Shown piece by piece: positions 54,735 through 64,000 of a stretch of 64,000 bases of DNA. The notes beneath the pieces are model-generated. The model was not told the DNA's origin and did no database searches. It worked only from the letters and a program-made list of their open reading frames with translations. A program made the translations under genes and the position numbers. This stretch comes from Alkaliphilus transvaalensis ATCC 700919 (GTDB lineage Bacteria > Bacillota > Clostridia > Peptostreptococcales > Natronincolaceae), in contig NZ_JHYF01000009.1 of assembly GCF_000621485.1 (NCBI RefSeq), positions 62,001-126,000 on the forward strand, given 5' to 3'. The number at the start of each line of letters is the position of its first letter. Positions within the stretch are counted from its first letter, which is position 1.

Positions 54735-55265
54735 TTATTTTTTCGCAAAGTCATTGTAAATCTCGTTAATTCGCTTAAAGGTTTTACTATTAGTAGATTC
54801 AATCTCTCTAAAAAAACCGATTGGATTATCTTCTGCTATCTTTTCTGCTATAATCTTTGATACAGCTTCGATAAGTTCAAAAGTTGTATAAATTTCTTCT
54901 AAAGCTGCATCTGCTTTAGCTTCCTCCAGTCCTCCTTTTTCTATAGCAATTAACTTTACTTCGATTTCTCTTAACAAAAAAGGATAAATTCCATTTACGG
55001 GTGGTGTATAATAGGAAATATGTTTCAATTCATTTATCTTCCCTAATAATGGCAATAGTATTGACTTATCCTCTTGATTATTTTCAAACCTAACTAGATC
55101 AACTTTTACAAGATCTAAACTCGTTTCAATATTTGTATGTATTCCCATATACCGTTTTCCCATTTCTCTTTGTATATTTCTATATGCCTGTATAGAATAT
55201 ATAGATAATCCTATAGCTATTATTAAAGCTAATGAGTAGAGTCTTTTATTACTGAAATTCATCAT
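54735..55265 (-). CDS. Hypothetical membrane-anchored helical protein (176 aa)
   Basis: One N-terminal membrane segment (RLYSLALIIAIGLSIYSIQAY) followed by about 145 residues of charged helices (HTNIETSLDLVKVDLVRFENN). No domain recognised. Oriented with the C-terminal part probably outside. AGGAAGGAATG precedes the first Met. Confidence 0.65.
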   Translation of the reverse strand: MMNFSNKRLYSLALIIAIGLSIYSIQAYRNIQREMGKRYMGIHTNIETSLDLVKVDLVRFENNQEDKSILLPLLGKINELKHISYYTPPVNGIYPFLLREIEVKLIAIEKGGLEEAKADAALEEIYTTFELIEAVSKIIAEKIAEDNPIGFFREIESTNSKTFKRINEIYNDFAKK

Positions 55266-55334
55266 AATACATTCCTTCCTCAGTATTGAATATTGCTTCA
55301 GTACTACAGTAAAAGTAACTTAAGGTGATATTCA

Positions 55335-55823
55335 TTAAATCGTTATGTATTTTATATCATTACCGTTTTTCTCAATTAACGTTTTTAAATTATCAAAGGA
55401 AATCCAGATGGTTGCCCTATTGTCATTGGGATGAACCCCTAGCCTTGTTTTTCCTATTAGTTCTTTATCAAAGATTACCTCAACCAAGGCCTTTGTATCG
55501 TTTATTACCCCCAAGGGAGTTACTGCTCCTTTACTCAGCTGTAGAAATTTCTCTAATCTGTTTTCCGATGCAAAACTTAAGACCGTAGATCCTAACTGTT
55601 GTTGAATACTTTGAAGATCGGCCTTCTTATCTTTATCCATGACAACTAAAAAATGACGTTTTCCCTTTGCATCCCTTAAAAATAAATTCTTAACAACATC
55701 TCCATCATTACTAATACCTAAATCGTTCATTTCCTCAATTGTAAATACAGCTTCATGATATATGACCTCGTATGGGATTTTTAGTTCATCAAGTTTCTTA
55801 AATACTTGCTCTTTTTTGTTCAT
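55335..55823 (-). CDS. YbaK/ProX-type aminoacyl-tRNA deacylase
   Basis: 162 residues. The fold of prolyl-tRNA editing proteins: LDELKIPYEVIYHEAVFTIEEMNDLG, the catalytic lysine region GDVVKNLFLRDAKGKRHFLVVM, and KGAVTPLGVINDTKALVEVIFDKELI with the GxxxP loop. ProXp-ala/PrdX members hydrolyse mischarged Ala-tRNA(Pro). Stand-alone here, not next to proS or proline reductase genes. Confidence 0.9.
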   Translation of the reverse strand: MNKKEQVFKKLDELKIPYEVIYHEAVFTIEEMNDLGISNDGDVVKNLFLRDAKGKRHFLVVMDKDKKADLQSIQQQLGSTVLSFASENRLEKFLQLSKGAVTPLGVINDTKALVEVIFDKELIGKTRLGVHPNDNRATIWISFDNLKTLIEKNGNDIKYITI

Positions 55824-56003
55824 CCAGCACCCTCTCTTTTCTTTTTTATAATCGTGAATGCTCCCTTCTCCCTATACACGTAATTCATCTACTATTTATT
55901 ATTCTATAGTTTCCTTAAATTCCCTCCTAAATTTTGTTATAGTGCATAAATAAAGAGTTTATGGTAAAATGAAAAAGTAAACTTATAAAGGGGGACTTAA
56001 CTA

Positions 56004-56411
56004 ATGAATACGACAACAATTTTGGTAATAGGGACAGTAATAATTATCCTAGGATTAGCCATAGCTTACTTTTATTTTAAGAAACAAAATTTGGAAAAGT
56101 TCTATCATCAAGTTTTTGAACAAGCAAAGCAAGTTCCAAAACAAAAGAGAAACAGTTTTCTTCTTCTAATGTTTAAAGAATCCCTTGCTGCATCGATGAA
56201 AAAATCAAATAAAAACTCCTATGCTAATAAATTTCAAAATCCTAAATATTTGGATATTCAATTAGTACAAATGTCAAATATTCTTAAAGATCCTTCTAAG
56301 GTACAAGATAAGGTAATGAAAAGAGCATTGGATTTATTTAAAAACTATCAAACTTGGGAAAAAGCAAAATTAGCTAATGATCAAAAAGAAACTCAACCTA
56401 AGGCATCCTAG
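56004..56411 (+). CDS. Hypothetical single-pass membrane protein (135 aa)
   Basis: An N-terminal helix (ILVIGTVIIILGLAIAYFYFKK) followed by a basic, Lys/Gln-rich cytoplasmic part (HQVFEQAKQVPKQKRNSFLLLMF). No known domain. It has a good ribosome site (AAAGGGGGA) and a terminator; the only plus-strand gene in the right third of the window. Confidence 0.65.
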   Translation: MNTTTILVIGTVIIILGLAIAYFYFKKQNLEKFYHQVFEQAKQVPKQKRNSFLLLMFKESLAASMKKSNKNSYANKFQNPKYLDIQLVQMSNILKDPSKVQDKVMKRALDLFKNYQTWEKAKLANDQKETQPKAS

Positions 56412-56415
56412 TACA

Positions 56416-56466
56416 AAAACATACCCCTTATATGCTATGTTTAGCTTAATAAGAGGTATGTTTTTT
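56416..56466. terminator. Terminator after the 135-aa protein gene
   Basis: AAAACATACC/GGTATGTTTT arms with further inner pairs (CCTTAT/ATAAGA), T tract on the plus strand. Confidence 0.8.
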
Positions 56467-56493
56467 ACATAATAATTTACATAATAACAAGCT

Positions 56494-57957
56494 TTATCCT
56501 TTTGTATTATCCTGTGTATTAAGGGCACTGGGTCTTTTCTTCTTCAATGGAACTGGAATCCTAAATAAAAAGTCCATTAATGCCTTTATGTTTAGTGGAA
56601 TCAAAGGCCATAGATAGGGAACATTTAGAGATTTGGTTGTTCCCAGTAAAACAATCCAAAGTACAATAGCAGTTATTAAGCCGTATATACCGAGTAAAGC
56701 GCCTGCTATTAAGAAAACGATCCTAAAAATACGATTTGCAAGACTTAATTCATAACTTGGAGTAGCAAAGGTACTCATGGCAGCAATAGCCAAATAGAGA
56801 ATAACTTCTTCAGCGAATAAACCCACATTTATTGCTACTTCTCCAATCAGTATAGCAGCCACAAGTCCTAGTGCAGTGGCTAAGGCATTGGGTGTATGTA
56901 TAGCTGCCATTCTAAGAATTTCTATTCCAATTTCAGCCAGAAAAAACTGCCAAAACAATGGTATATTTCCTTTTTCAGTAGGCCCAATAAACTTTAGGGA
57001 CTCTGGTAATAAATTTGGATTTTCAGCTAGAACAAACCACAAAGGAAGTAAAAATAGTGATGCGAAAATAGCAGTAAACCTCACCCATCTCAAGAATATC
57101 CCTACAACTGGTTTTTGTCGATATTCTTCAGCATGTTGTAAGTGATGCCAAAATGTTGTAGGACAAATCATTGCACTAGGTGAACCGTCTACCATTATAA
57201 CAATATGACCTTCTCTAAGATGTACTCCACAGGTATCAGCCCGCTCTGTGTATCTTACCATTGGGTAGGGATTATAGTGTCTTCCAAAAATAAACTCTTC
57301 TAAAGATTTTTCTTCCATGGGTAACCCATCTACATTTATTTCATCTATTTTTTTACTTATTTCATTTACTAAATCTATGTCCACCACACTATCTAAATAG
57401 GCTATCACTACATCAGTTTTTGAACGGCGTCCTACAGTAAAATGCTTCATAATTAAGGAACGATCCCTCATTCGTCTTCGTATTAGGGTAACATTAAAAA
57501 CAATGGTCTCTACAAAGCCGTCTCTTGGCCCCCTTACGACTCTTTCTATATCTGGTTCTTCTGGTGAGCGTGCAGGATATTCTCGTATATCCACCAAAAT
57601 TGCTTCGTCACAGTCTTCTATAATAAATACTGCCTGACCTGATAAAACTTGTGAAATAATTTCTTCAAGATCATTTGTAGTCTCAACTTCTATGTGGGGA
57701 ATAAATTGTTGAACTAGTTTTTTTATGGCTTCTTTGTAAAGGGCATTTGTTGATAGCCTAGACAATTCCTTCATTATTTCCACCATTACGTCATCTTTTG
57801 CAAATCCATCAATAAAAAATAGTCCAAATTTCTTATTAGCATACTCTAATTTTCGGTGGATAACATCAAAATTTTCTTCTGTCCGTAATTCCTTTAGTAG
57901 ATATTCTATATTTTCACTAAAATTAGTTGAGAGGAAAACCTGTTGATTTTTTCCCAC
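56494..57957 (-). CDS. Orphan GerA-family spore germination protein
   Basis: 487 residues. N-domain with EYPARSPEEPDIERVVRGPRDGFVE (conserved RGPRDGF), MKHFTVGRRSKTDVVIAYL, and five to six membrane segments (FLRWVRFTAIFASLFLLPLWFVL; IHTPNALATALGLVAAILIGE). No B or C subunit gene follows; the neighbours are a hypothetical gene and a nitroreductase. It may pair with subunits from the 38-42 kb operon or work as an SpoVAF-like homologue. Ends with a basic tail of about 20 residues. Confidence 0.9.
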   Translation of the reverse strand: MGKNQQVFLSTNFSENIEYLLKELRTEENFDVIHRKLEYANKKFGLFFIDGFAKDDVMVEIMKELSRLSTNALYKEAIKKLVQQFIPHIEVETTNDLEEIISQVLSGQAVFIIEDCDEAILVDIREYPARSPEEPDIERVVRGPRDGFVETIVFNVTLIRRRMRDRSLIMKHFTVGRRSKTDVVIAYLDSVVDIDLVNEISKKIDEINVDGLPMEEKSLEEFIFGRHYNPYPMVRYTERADTCGVHLREGHIVIMVDGSPSAMICPTTFWHHLQHAEEYRQKPVVGIFLRWVRFTAIFASLFLLPLWFVLAENPNLLPESLKFIGPTEKGNIPLFWQFFLAEIGIEILRMAAIHTPNALATALGLVAAILIGEVAINVGLFAEEVILYLAIAAMSTFATPSYELSLANRIFRIVFLIAGALLGIYGLITAIVLWIVLLGTTKSLNVPYLWPLIPLNIKALMDFLFRIPVPLKKKRPSALNTQDNTKG

Positions 57958-58178
57958 TATTTTTCGCTCCCTTCTTTATCATGATTTTAGTATTCATAAT
58001 AAGTATTTTATTTATACACCCATGAGTTTTTAGCATTTAGAGAGCAGGTTAATAAATACTCAAAAAAGTAAATGAACCTAAAGTAGTACACTCTAGGTTC
58101 TTAATTAGTTATTGTATATTCATTTATTATCATTTTATAGCAATATAAATTATCTTGCAGTTCTATACTAATTATCTT

Positions 58179-58682
58179 CTACCAGACTTCGTGATGAACT
58201 CTATCTGGCTTATATCTTTCTTGTACTTGTCTTTCCTCAGCTGGATGTCCAACTGCAATAATAGCCACCGGTATAATATGCTCTGGTAGGTTTAGTATTT
58301 GAGAAACCTTTAGGACAAATTCTTCTTTTGGATATACGCCACACCAACAGGTTCCAAGCCCCAAGGCCTCCCCCTGTAATAATATATTTTGAACTGCTGC
58401 AGACATATCTTGAATCCAAAATGCCCCATCGTACTTTACATTACTTATATCTGCACATGCAACAATTGCCACAGGGCTTTCCTTTAACATTTGTGTATGG
58501 GGATGAAAACTAGTAATGGTATTTAATTTATTTCGATCCCTAATAATAATAAAATGCCAAGGCTTTTCATTTCCTGCAGAAGGTGCATACATGGCTGCCC
58601 GTAACATTTGTTGAATATGCTCTTGATCTACAGGTTGATCAGTATATTTTCTAATACTTCTTCTCGAATAGATTTCTTTCAT
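58179..58682 (-). CDS. Nitroreductase-family FMN oxidoreductase (second copy)
   Basis: 167 residues. MKEIYSRRSIRKYTDQPVDQ and APSAGNEKPWHFIIIRD with LLQGEALGLGTCWCGVYP and IPVAIIAVGHPAE match the family and parallel the 53482-54045 protein (about 40 percent identity by eye). It is shorter at the C-terminus. Electron acceptor unknown. Confidence 0.9.
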   Translation of the reverse strand: MKEIYSRRSIRKYTDQPVDQEHIQQMLRAAMYAPSAGNEKPWHFIIIRDRNKLNTITSFHPHTQMLKESPVAIVACADISNVKYDGAFWIQDMSAAVQNILLQGEALGLGTCWCGVYPKEEFVLKVSQILNLPEHIIPVAIIAVGHPAEERQVQERYKPDRVHHEVW

Positions 58683-58829
58683 ATTTATCTACTCCCATCC
58701 TTACTTAATATATAATCTATTATATCCTAACAAGAATAGAATTAGTAGTAGACTATGCTATTTAAGTTGATTAATACTAATATCAATATCATATAATCTA
58801 TTAAAATATCCTTTAAAGTTAATAGACAT

Positions 58830-60029
58830 CTATATTACAAAACCTGCAACCAATGCCATTAGTACAATTAATGGTGCTGGAATTTGCTTAGTAAATAAAA
58901 GAATAATCGTAAGGAAGGTGACGATTACGTTATCAACCGTAAATCCACTTCTTTGCATTAATATTAAAGCAGCAACTGAAATTAAGCCTCCTGCAACAGC
59001 ATTAATCCCCTTTAGTGAGACTTTTATTCCTTTAATCTTCTTCAAGTTTTCCCATATTGGATAGATAAAATAAATTAGTAGTAGACCCGGTAAAAATATT
59101 CCTATTCCACCGACAATTGCTCCTAACAGTTGAGTAATAGTAGTACCACCACGGGTTGCCATTCCTCCTGCATAGGCACTAAAACTAAACATTGGCCCTG
59201 GTAGCCCTTGTACAAGTCCATAACCAGTAAGGAATTCTTGACTAGTCATAAAGGTGTTAACTTCCACTAATTCACTATACATAAGGGGTACTACTACCTG
59301 TCCTCCACCAAAAACAAGGTATCCATAACGATAAAAACTCTCGAATAATTGGATAATCTGGTTATCCCATAAAAGGGCAAGTATCATACTACCAACCGTA
59401 AACAATAAAAAGGCGATTAAATACTTCCAAGGAGGATTTAATCTTACATGATTCCATAAATCATTTTCTTTAGTAGTAGCAATACTAACTAATCCGCCAA
59501 TTATTAGAACCAATGGGAAAACCCATGCTTCACGAATAAAATAGGTGGTAATCCCTCCAAAAAGTAATAATAGCAATGTGATTTGATCGGTAACCACTTT
59601 TCCTCCTATTCGATAGGCTGCCACTATAATAAAACCTACTGCCATAGGACCAATGTATCTTAATCCATCTTGAGAGATATTCATACCAACCATCAACTGG
59701 TATAGAAAAGATAACAATATCATTACTGTAAGCACTGGAAAAGCCCATACTAACATTGTTAAGAATGCTAATAGTGGTCCCCCTACTTTATAACCAATAG
59801 CAACAATCGTTTGAGTACTGCTAGGACCTGGTAAAATTCCGCATAGAGCAATTAACTCTACAAGTTCTTCCTCACTTAAATATTTTTTCTTAATTACCAT
59901 TTGGTCTGTAAAAACACCATAGTGGGCTTCAGGACCTCCGTAAGCCCCTAAAGAGCAGATAAACACATCTTTTAGGAAGGTTCTCCATCCCATCCCTTTT
60001 GAAGCTTCTAGATTTTTTCCTATTTTCAT
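58830..60029 (-). CDS. chrA: Chromate transporter, fused two-domain ChrA
   Basis: 399 residues with two CHR domains: the first shows FICSLGAYGGPEAHYGVFTDQMV and LCGILPGPSSTQTIVAIGYKVGG; the second YGYLVFGGGQVVVPLMYSELV and GYGLVQGLPGPMFSFSAYAGG. The GPEAHY and PGP motifs are ChrA hallmarks. Exports chromate (or a related oxyanion) using membrane potential. No regulator adjacent. The 388-base gap upstream (60030-60417) has no gene and one terminator near 60314. Confidence 0.93.
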   Translation of the reverse strand: MKIGKNLEASKGMGWRTFLKDVFICSLGAYGGPEAHYGVFTDQMVIKKKYLSEEELVELIALCGILPGPSSTQTIVAIGYKVGGPLLAFLTMLVWAFPVLTVMILLSFLYQLMVGMNISQDGLRYIGPMAVGFIIVAAYRIGGKVVTDQITLLLLLFGGITTYFIREAWVFPLVLIIGGLVSIATTKENDLWNHVRLNPPWKYLIAFLLFTVGSMILALLWDNQIIQLFESFYRYGYLVFGGGQVVVPLMYSELVEVNTFMTSQEFLTGYGLVQGLPGPMFSFSAYAGGMATRGGTTITQLLGAIVGGIGIFLPGLLLIYFIYPIWENLKKIKGIKVSLKGINAVAGGLISVAALILMQRSGFTVDNVIVTFLTIILLFTKQIPAPLIVLMALVAGFVI

Positions 60030-60313
60030 TTTAATAGATCCCTCCCTCGTATTGAATTTGTAACCCTATAACCTAAATATAATTATCAGAATTTTAATAT
60101 CGTATTTCGATATCGACTTTCTATATAGAATTATATATCTTGAATAATACTATTACAAGCGTAATATTACAAAATAATTCTATTTTATTAGTTTTATTTA
60201 TAAAGCTACTTATACTTCAGTAATACCCCATTTTTATATGAGTAAATTGCACAATATGAGAGAGCTATTAATTTAAATTAAAATATGCAAATTACATGTT
60301 GTTAAAAGATAAA

Positions 60314-60338
60314 AAAAGCGGGTAAAATCCCCACTTTT
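60314..60338 (-). terminator. Terminator of the 60418 gene
   Basis: AAAAGTGGG/CCCGCTTTT arms (one G-U pair) with a 7-base loop and a T run on the minus strand. Confidence 0.75.
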
Positions 60339-60417
60339 AGTCTTAAAATTATATGAAATATTGTAAGCAGTTAATATACTAACTTCATAATCACGATGAA
60401 TAATAATCCATTATTAG

Positions 60418-60861
60418 CTAACCCAATTTGCAAACAGTACATTCTATTAAAAAATACTGCTGTATCCAGAAATAGGATGTGAAAAGGAACTGCAAATAAA
60501 CAAGAAGTAATAAAGGTTTACTAAATAATAGCTTTAAATTCACAATAAACATAGTCAATAAATATAAAATAATGCATACTAAAGTGATAGAAATAAGGTA
60601 CCCTACTATTGGGTCTAAATGACTATTAGCAGCACTTTGTAAAGAGTTTTGTAAAATAAAGAAAGGAATGTTCATCATTAAAATTGCTAATACACATTGA
60701 ATAATAAATTGTTTTGAATTTTGGTAAAATGCGAGACTTAACCTTTCTCGAAACTTCAAATCTACATATATGATCAACACTAGAGAGATCATTGTCCAAA
60801 ATATAGCCATTACAATATCTATGGGAGTTAATAAGTACCTACCAATCATTATACTTGACAC
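60418..60861 (-). CDS. Hypothetical four-TM membrane protein (147 aa)
   Basis: Hydrophobic segments IDIVMAIFWTMISLVLIIYVDL, FIIQCVLAILMMNIPFFIL, VGYLISITLVCIILYLLTMFIV and PLLLLVYLQFLFTSYFW. No family recognised. A Cys pair near the end (ECTVC). It lies 27 bases downstream of the double-GNAT gene and may be cotranscribed with it. Confidence 0.6.
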   Translation of the reverse strand: MSSIMIGRYLLTPIDIVMAIFWTMISLVLIIYVDLKFRERLSLAFYQNSKQFIIQCVLAILMMNIPFFILQNSLQSAANSHLDPIVGYLISITLVCIILYLLTMFIVNLKLLFSKPLLLLVYLQFLFTSYFWIQQYFLIECTVCKLG

Positions 60862-60888
60862 AACATTACCCCTTTCATAGCTATTATG

Positions 60889-61797
60889 CTAATCCTTGAT
60901 TTCTGAATCAAAGTTATATTTATAATAATTCATCACAGAAACCTCTTCAAAACCACAATCTCTATATAAATTAAGGGCTGTACTATTTTCACATTCCACA
61001 TCCAATTGGATCTCATAGATATTTTTTGTATTTATAATATGTATTGCTTCTGTTAATGCAGCCTTTCCAAAGCCCTTCCCTCTAAAGTCTGGCAATATAC
61101 CAACACCACTTATAAAAGCTGAAGAACCATCATAACTTATCTTTATTTTCCCAATAACTTTATCTTCAAGCTCTACCATATAAGTTATTTGATTTAGCTC
61201 CCGTTCTTTATCTAAAGACCATTCAACTTCTTCTAAATGATTGAAAAACAAAGCATTTTGCCTGCTAATTTCCTTACCGTCCTTTTCTTCAGCTTCTCTT
61301 AATCTAATACTACTTACTATTTCAATGTTAGACCTATTAATTAACTTCATTCTATACTCAGAAAAATCATATTCCCCTAAGACTGAGCTTATAAAACCAA
61401 CCCCAGAGTTTGATTTGCCATCGGATAATAAAAGAACTTTTTTAAATTTCCTCCTTTCGCATTCATCTATTACTAATTGAAAAAGTTGTTTAGACAAGCC
61501 TTTCCTCCTAATTTTCGGGTGAGACATACCATTAATCTCTCCAATATTACTTCCGCCAAAACTTGAAATACCTAAATAAGCTACTAGATCATCATTACAA
61601 TAATACAGGAATTCGTTTATCTCTTTTTTACCTAAATTATGGTTACTAGCTTCATTTATTTTATAGTCTAATTCTAGCTTTAGATTTATATCTTCGTAGT
61701 TGCGACAAATCTCCTCAAGTCGATTAATCTCTTTGTACTCTTTTTCTGATATATATTGTTTTAAACAAATTGTATCCTTCAATAACTTTTCAATCAT
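60889..61797 (-). CDS. Double-domain GNAT acetyltransferase
   Basis: 302 residues with two GNAT folds: the first with MSHPKIRRKGLSKQLFQLVIDECERRKFKKVLLL (acetyl-CoA loop RRKGLS), the second with GVGILPDFRGKGFGKAALTEAIHIINTKNIYEIQLDVECENSTALNLYRDCGFEEVSVMNYYKYN (RGKGFG). The second half resembles mycothiol-synthase or ribosomal-alanine-acetyltransferase-type domains. Substrate unknown. Probable operon with the downstream membrane protein. Confidence 0.88.
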   Translation of the reverse strand: MIEKLLKDTICLKQYISEKEYKEINRLEEICRNYEDINLKLELDYKINEASNHNLGKKEINEFLYYCNDDLVAYLGISSFGGSNIGEINGMSHPKIRRKGLSKQLFQLVIDECERRKFKKVLLLSDGKSNSGVGFISSVLGEYDFSEYRMKLINRSNIEIVSSIRLREAEEKDGKEISRQNALFFNHLEEVEWSLDKERELNQITYMVELEDKVIGKIKISYDGSSAFISGVGILPDFRGKGFGKAALTEAIHIINTKNIYEIQLDVECENSTALNLYRDCGFEEVSVMNYYKYNFDSEIKD

Positions 61798-61856
61798 TAC
61801 TTAACCTCCCTTTTTAAACTTACGCTTAAACACTTACCTGTATTCTATCTTGAACT

Positions 61857-61899
61857 AAAAATCCCCTGTAATAGTTATCAACTACTACAGGGGATTTTT
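61857..61899. terminator. Terminator between selO and the GNAT gene
   Basis: Nearly perfect 19-base arms (AAAAATCCCCTGTA.TAGTT) with a 3- to 4-base loop and T tracts on both strands. Confidence 0.85.
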
Positions 61900-61975
61900 A
61901 TCGTACTATACCAAATTATACCACAACCTATTGATTAAACCAATAATTTATTTTCTATTATTAATTTTCTGTGAA

Positions 61976-63451
61976 TTAGGTTCCACAAAAAGTTCTATAG
62001 GGACGATCAGATTCTGGAGGTAATTCTGTATACGCTTCTTGTTCTGGGCAGTAAGCAAATGGATCTCTCAAAACATTAAGCAACCCTTCCATTACACTAA
62101 AATCCTCTTTTTTTACTGCAGCTTCTAAGGCTTCTTCTACCCTATGATTCCGTGGAATTATGGCTGGATTAACCTTTTTCATCAGCTGAAGAGAGTCCTC
62201 TTTTGATTCCTGTTGTCTATCAATTCTTGCCTGCCATTGATTATACCATTGACTAAATTCTTCTGTACCAAACATTGTTGTCTCTTCTGGCCTTTCAATC
62301 GTAAGAAAACGGAAGGTATTTGTAAAATCTGCCTTATACTTTTCCATCATAGTAAGGAGACCATCTATGAGACTTGTATCCTCCATTTCTTCGTTAAATA
62401 TCCCTAATTTAGCCCGCATTCCTGCTAACCAGTAGCTTTGGTATAGCTCTGGAAAGTTTGAGATGGCTTCTTGTGCTAGTTTAACAGCTTTCTCTTGATT
62501 ATCATCAATGAGTTGCAATAGGGTTTCTGCAAAGCGGGCAAGGTTCCAACCGGCAATAGAAGGCTGGTTACCATAAGCATATCGACCTTGTCTATCAATA
62601 GAGCTAAATACCGTTTCTGGATTGTAAGCATCCATAAAAGCACATGGGCCATAATCAATTGTTTCTCCACTTATAGTCATATTATCAGTATTCATAACAC
62701 CGTGAATAAATCCAACCAATTGCCACTTTGAAATTAGCCTTGCTTGAGCCTTCATAACTTCCTTAAGTAGAGAAAGATATTTATTTTCACTTCCTTTAAC
62801 TTCTGGAAAATGTCTTTCAATTGTATAATCGACAAGGGCCTGAAGGTCTTGACGGGTACCCCATCTAGCGGCGTATTGAAAAGTACCAACTCTTATATGA
62901 CTAGCAGCTACACGGGTTAGAATAGCCCCCGGCAAGGTGCTGTCTCGAAGAACATCCTCTCCTGTAGTTACTACGGCTAAACTACGAGTTGTTGGAATAC
63001 CAAGACTATACATGGCTTCACTTATGATGTATTCTCTTAACATTGGTCCAAGGGTAGCACGCCCATCTCCTCCCCGTGAGTAGGGAGTTTCTCCTGAACC
63101 CTTTAGCTGAATATCAAATCGTTCTCCAGTAGGAGTAATCTGTTCACCTAGCAATAAAGCTCTCCCATCCCCTAGCATAGTAAAATGTCCAAATTGATGT
63201 CCTGCATAGGCTTGAGCTAAAGGAAAAGATCCTTCAGGAACTCGATTACCTGCTAATATTGCCACTCCAGTATCCCTCTGAAGTTCTTCTACATTTAACC
63301 CAAGGCTTTTAGCTAAAGTTTCATTGAAAATCACCAGTTTTGGTGATGTAGATGGGGTAGGACTATGACTTCTAAAATATATTTCTGGTAAATGAGCATA
63401 GCTATTATCAATATTCCAACCTGTTTCGATTAACATATTTTCATTTTTCAT
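61976..63451 (-). CDS. selO: Protein adenylyltransferase SelO
   Basis: 491 residues, the full length of the SelO/YdiU (UPF0061) family. Motifs: [11 protein letters not shown]-like [96 protein letters not shown] and a C-terminal CG (RTFCGT, Cys in place of selenocysteine). It is a pseudokinase fold that transfers AMP to Ser, Thr or Tyr of redox proteins in oxidative stress. AAGAGGTGATAGG precedes the ATG. Confidence 0.97.
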   Translation of the reverse strand: MKNENMLIETGWNIDNSYAHLPEIYFRSHSPTPSTSPKLVIFNETLAKSLGLNVEELQRDTGVAILAGNRVPEGSFPLAQAYAGHQFGHFTMLGDGRALLLGEQITPTGERFDIQLKGSGETPYSRGGDGRATLGPMLREYIISEAMYSLGIPTTRSLAVVTTGEDVLRDSTLPGAILTRVAASHIRVGTFQYAARWGTRQDLQALVDYTIERHFPEVKGSENKYLSLLKEVMKAQARLISKWQLVGFIHGVMNTDNMTISGETIDYGPCAFMDAYNPETVFSSIDRQGRYAYGNQPSIAGWNLARFAETLLQLIDDNQEKAVKLAQEAISNFPELYQSYWLAGMRAKLGIFNEEMEDTSLIDGLLTMMEKYKADFTNTFRFLTIERPEETTMFGTEEFSQWYNQWQARIDRQQESKEDSLQLMKKVNPAIIPRNHRVEEALEAAVKKEDFSVMEGLLNVLRDPFAYCPEQEAYTELPPESDRPYRTFCGT

Positions 63452-63713
63452 CCTATCACCTCTTTAAATTTTCTAATCATTCTTGTTCTTATTTCTTAGT
63501 TCTTAATTGATAAATTCCATAATTAGTATTTAATTTATATTAAGAAAAACATATAAATTAAGGGTTATGGTATGATGAAATTTCCTTAGTTTTCAAGGTT
63601 TTATTCCAATATTCAATCATAAAAATTATCCTTATATTAGATGAAATTATAATAGAGCTTCTTTTAGTATCTGCCCTTGTGATTTTCCTATACCCATTAT
63701 GTTTCATAATAAA

Positions 63714-63743
63714 AGCCCCATCTTTATTTTCTAAAGATAGAGC
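63714..63743 (-). terminator. Terminator-like hairpin downstream of the right-edge GNAT gene
   Basis: AGCTCTATCTTTA/TAAAGATGGGGCT arms on the minus strand and a TTTATT tail. The gap 63452-63713 shows no gene. Confidence 0.55.
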
Positions 63744-63856
63744 TAGTAGAAATCATACTATTTTTTAACCTATGACTTTCAATAAAGAGTAAAACGATTC
63801 TAGACTTAAATTCTTCAAGGTCCGGTGGGAAACGAGCAATTTCTTCATTTAATCAA
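63724..63856 (-). pseudogene. Possible protein remnant next to the GNAT gene
   Basis: An open frame without a start reads LNEEIARFPPDLEEFKSRIV, then LLFIESHRLKN, and stops at 63724. The composition is protein-like but it begins out of frame with the preceding GNAT stop and has no ribosome site. It could be a decayed gene end; not identified. Confidence 0.25.
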
Positions 63857-64000
63857 ACTTAAAGTAGTATAAGAAATATTCAAAAGCTTTGCTATATCCA
63901 CATTTCTCTGCTAATACCCTCGACCCTATATTTTCCTCCATACAGTCCCAATAAAGGATATATTGCTTTTTCTTACAATGCTTTACAAATTCCTTTACTG
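63849..64000 (-). CDS. GNAT acetyltransferase of the PF12746 type, C-terminal part (runs off right edge)
   Basis: The last 49 residues, starting KEFVKHCKKKQYILYWDCM and continuing EENIGSRVLAEKCGYSKAF, match the ends of the genes at 48058 (KVCLKHSIEPKWDCSVENTASNKLASKLGF) and 50105 (DWMCVDSNKGSIAIAEKLGF). The start lies beyond base 64000, so integrity cannot be judged. A third copy of this acetyltransferase type in the region. Confidence 0.75.
   Translation of the reverse strand, partial: VKEFVKHCKKKQYILYWDCMEENIGSRVLAEKCGYSKAFEYFLYYFKFD

Overview
The window reads as a low-GC, spore-forming member of the Clostridia. The mix points to an Alkaliphilus/Natronincolaceae-like genome, but this is inferred from gene content, not from a database match. 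Supporting signs are alpha/beta-type SASP genes, three gerA-family germination loci or parts of loci, YtxC, T-box leaders, M-box and fluoride riboswitches, and strong TTGACA/TATAAT promoters. Most genes lie on the minus strand.

Left part (1-10 kb): the 3'-truncated start of a TrkH/KtrB potassium channel subunit, then the infC-rpmI-rplT ribosomal operon with its L20-type leader, an FtsH-like protease with an unusually short extracytoplasmic loop, a D-Ala-D-Ala carboxypeptidase with a stalk domain, thrS with a complete T-box, a DUF445 membrane protein and the sporulation protein YtxC. tRNA-Cys and tRNA-Phe sit near 10.3 kb.

Middle part (10-38 kb): mostly housekeeping and sporulation genes. These are hslO, a methyltransferase, a 57-aa SASP missed by simple ORF calling, a CPBP protease, an M20 amidohydrolase divergent from dapH, hpt, a Gate-domain membrane protein, a GAF/fRMsr-like protein, a two-OB-fold SSB-like protein, a MurE-like ligase without the DNPR motif, a polysaccharide deacetylase, a Na/Pi symporter, a MutS2-like protein without a Smr domain, folC, valS (T-box, with a 64-aa membrane protein placed before valS), pgsA, and an orphan NMT1/SsuA-like lipoprotein. 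A roughly 210-nt RNA gene with its own consensus promoter, long rod-like fold and terminator lies upstream of the MutS2-like gene and is a candidate 6S RNA. A fluoride riboswitch controls a CPA-family cation:proton antiporter near 37.3 kb.

38-46 kb: a germination receptor operon (gerA-gerC-small two-TM protein-gerB), followed by a magnesium locus. In transcription order on the minus strand the magnesium locus is M-box, mgtE, a second M-box, a freestanding 83-aa MgtE N-domain-like protein, then mgtC/sapB. This doubled riboswitch arrangement is the most distinctive regulatory architecture in the window.

Right part (46-64 kb): an accessory-looking region of loosely spaced single genes. It holds five GNAT acetyltransferase genes (one cut by the right edge), an NTF2-like protein, a decayed ASCH-domain gene, a possible ADP-ribosyltransferase-like protein, a lipoprotein, an S41 peptidase, two nitroreductases, a P-loop kinase, a YbaK/ProX-type deacylase, an orphan gerA gene, a fused chromate transporter and selO. 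No CRISPR array, transposase, prophage or rRNA operon was seen.
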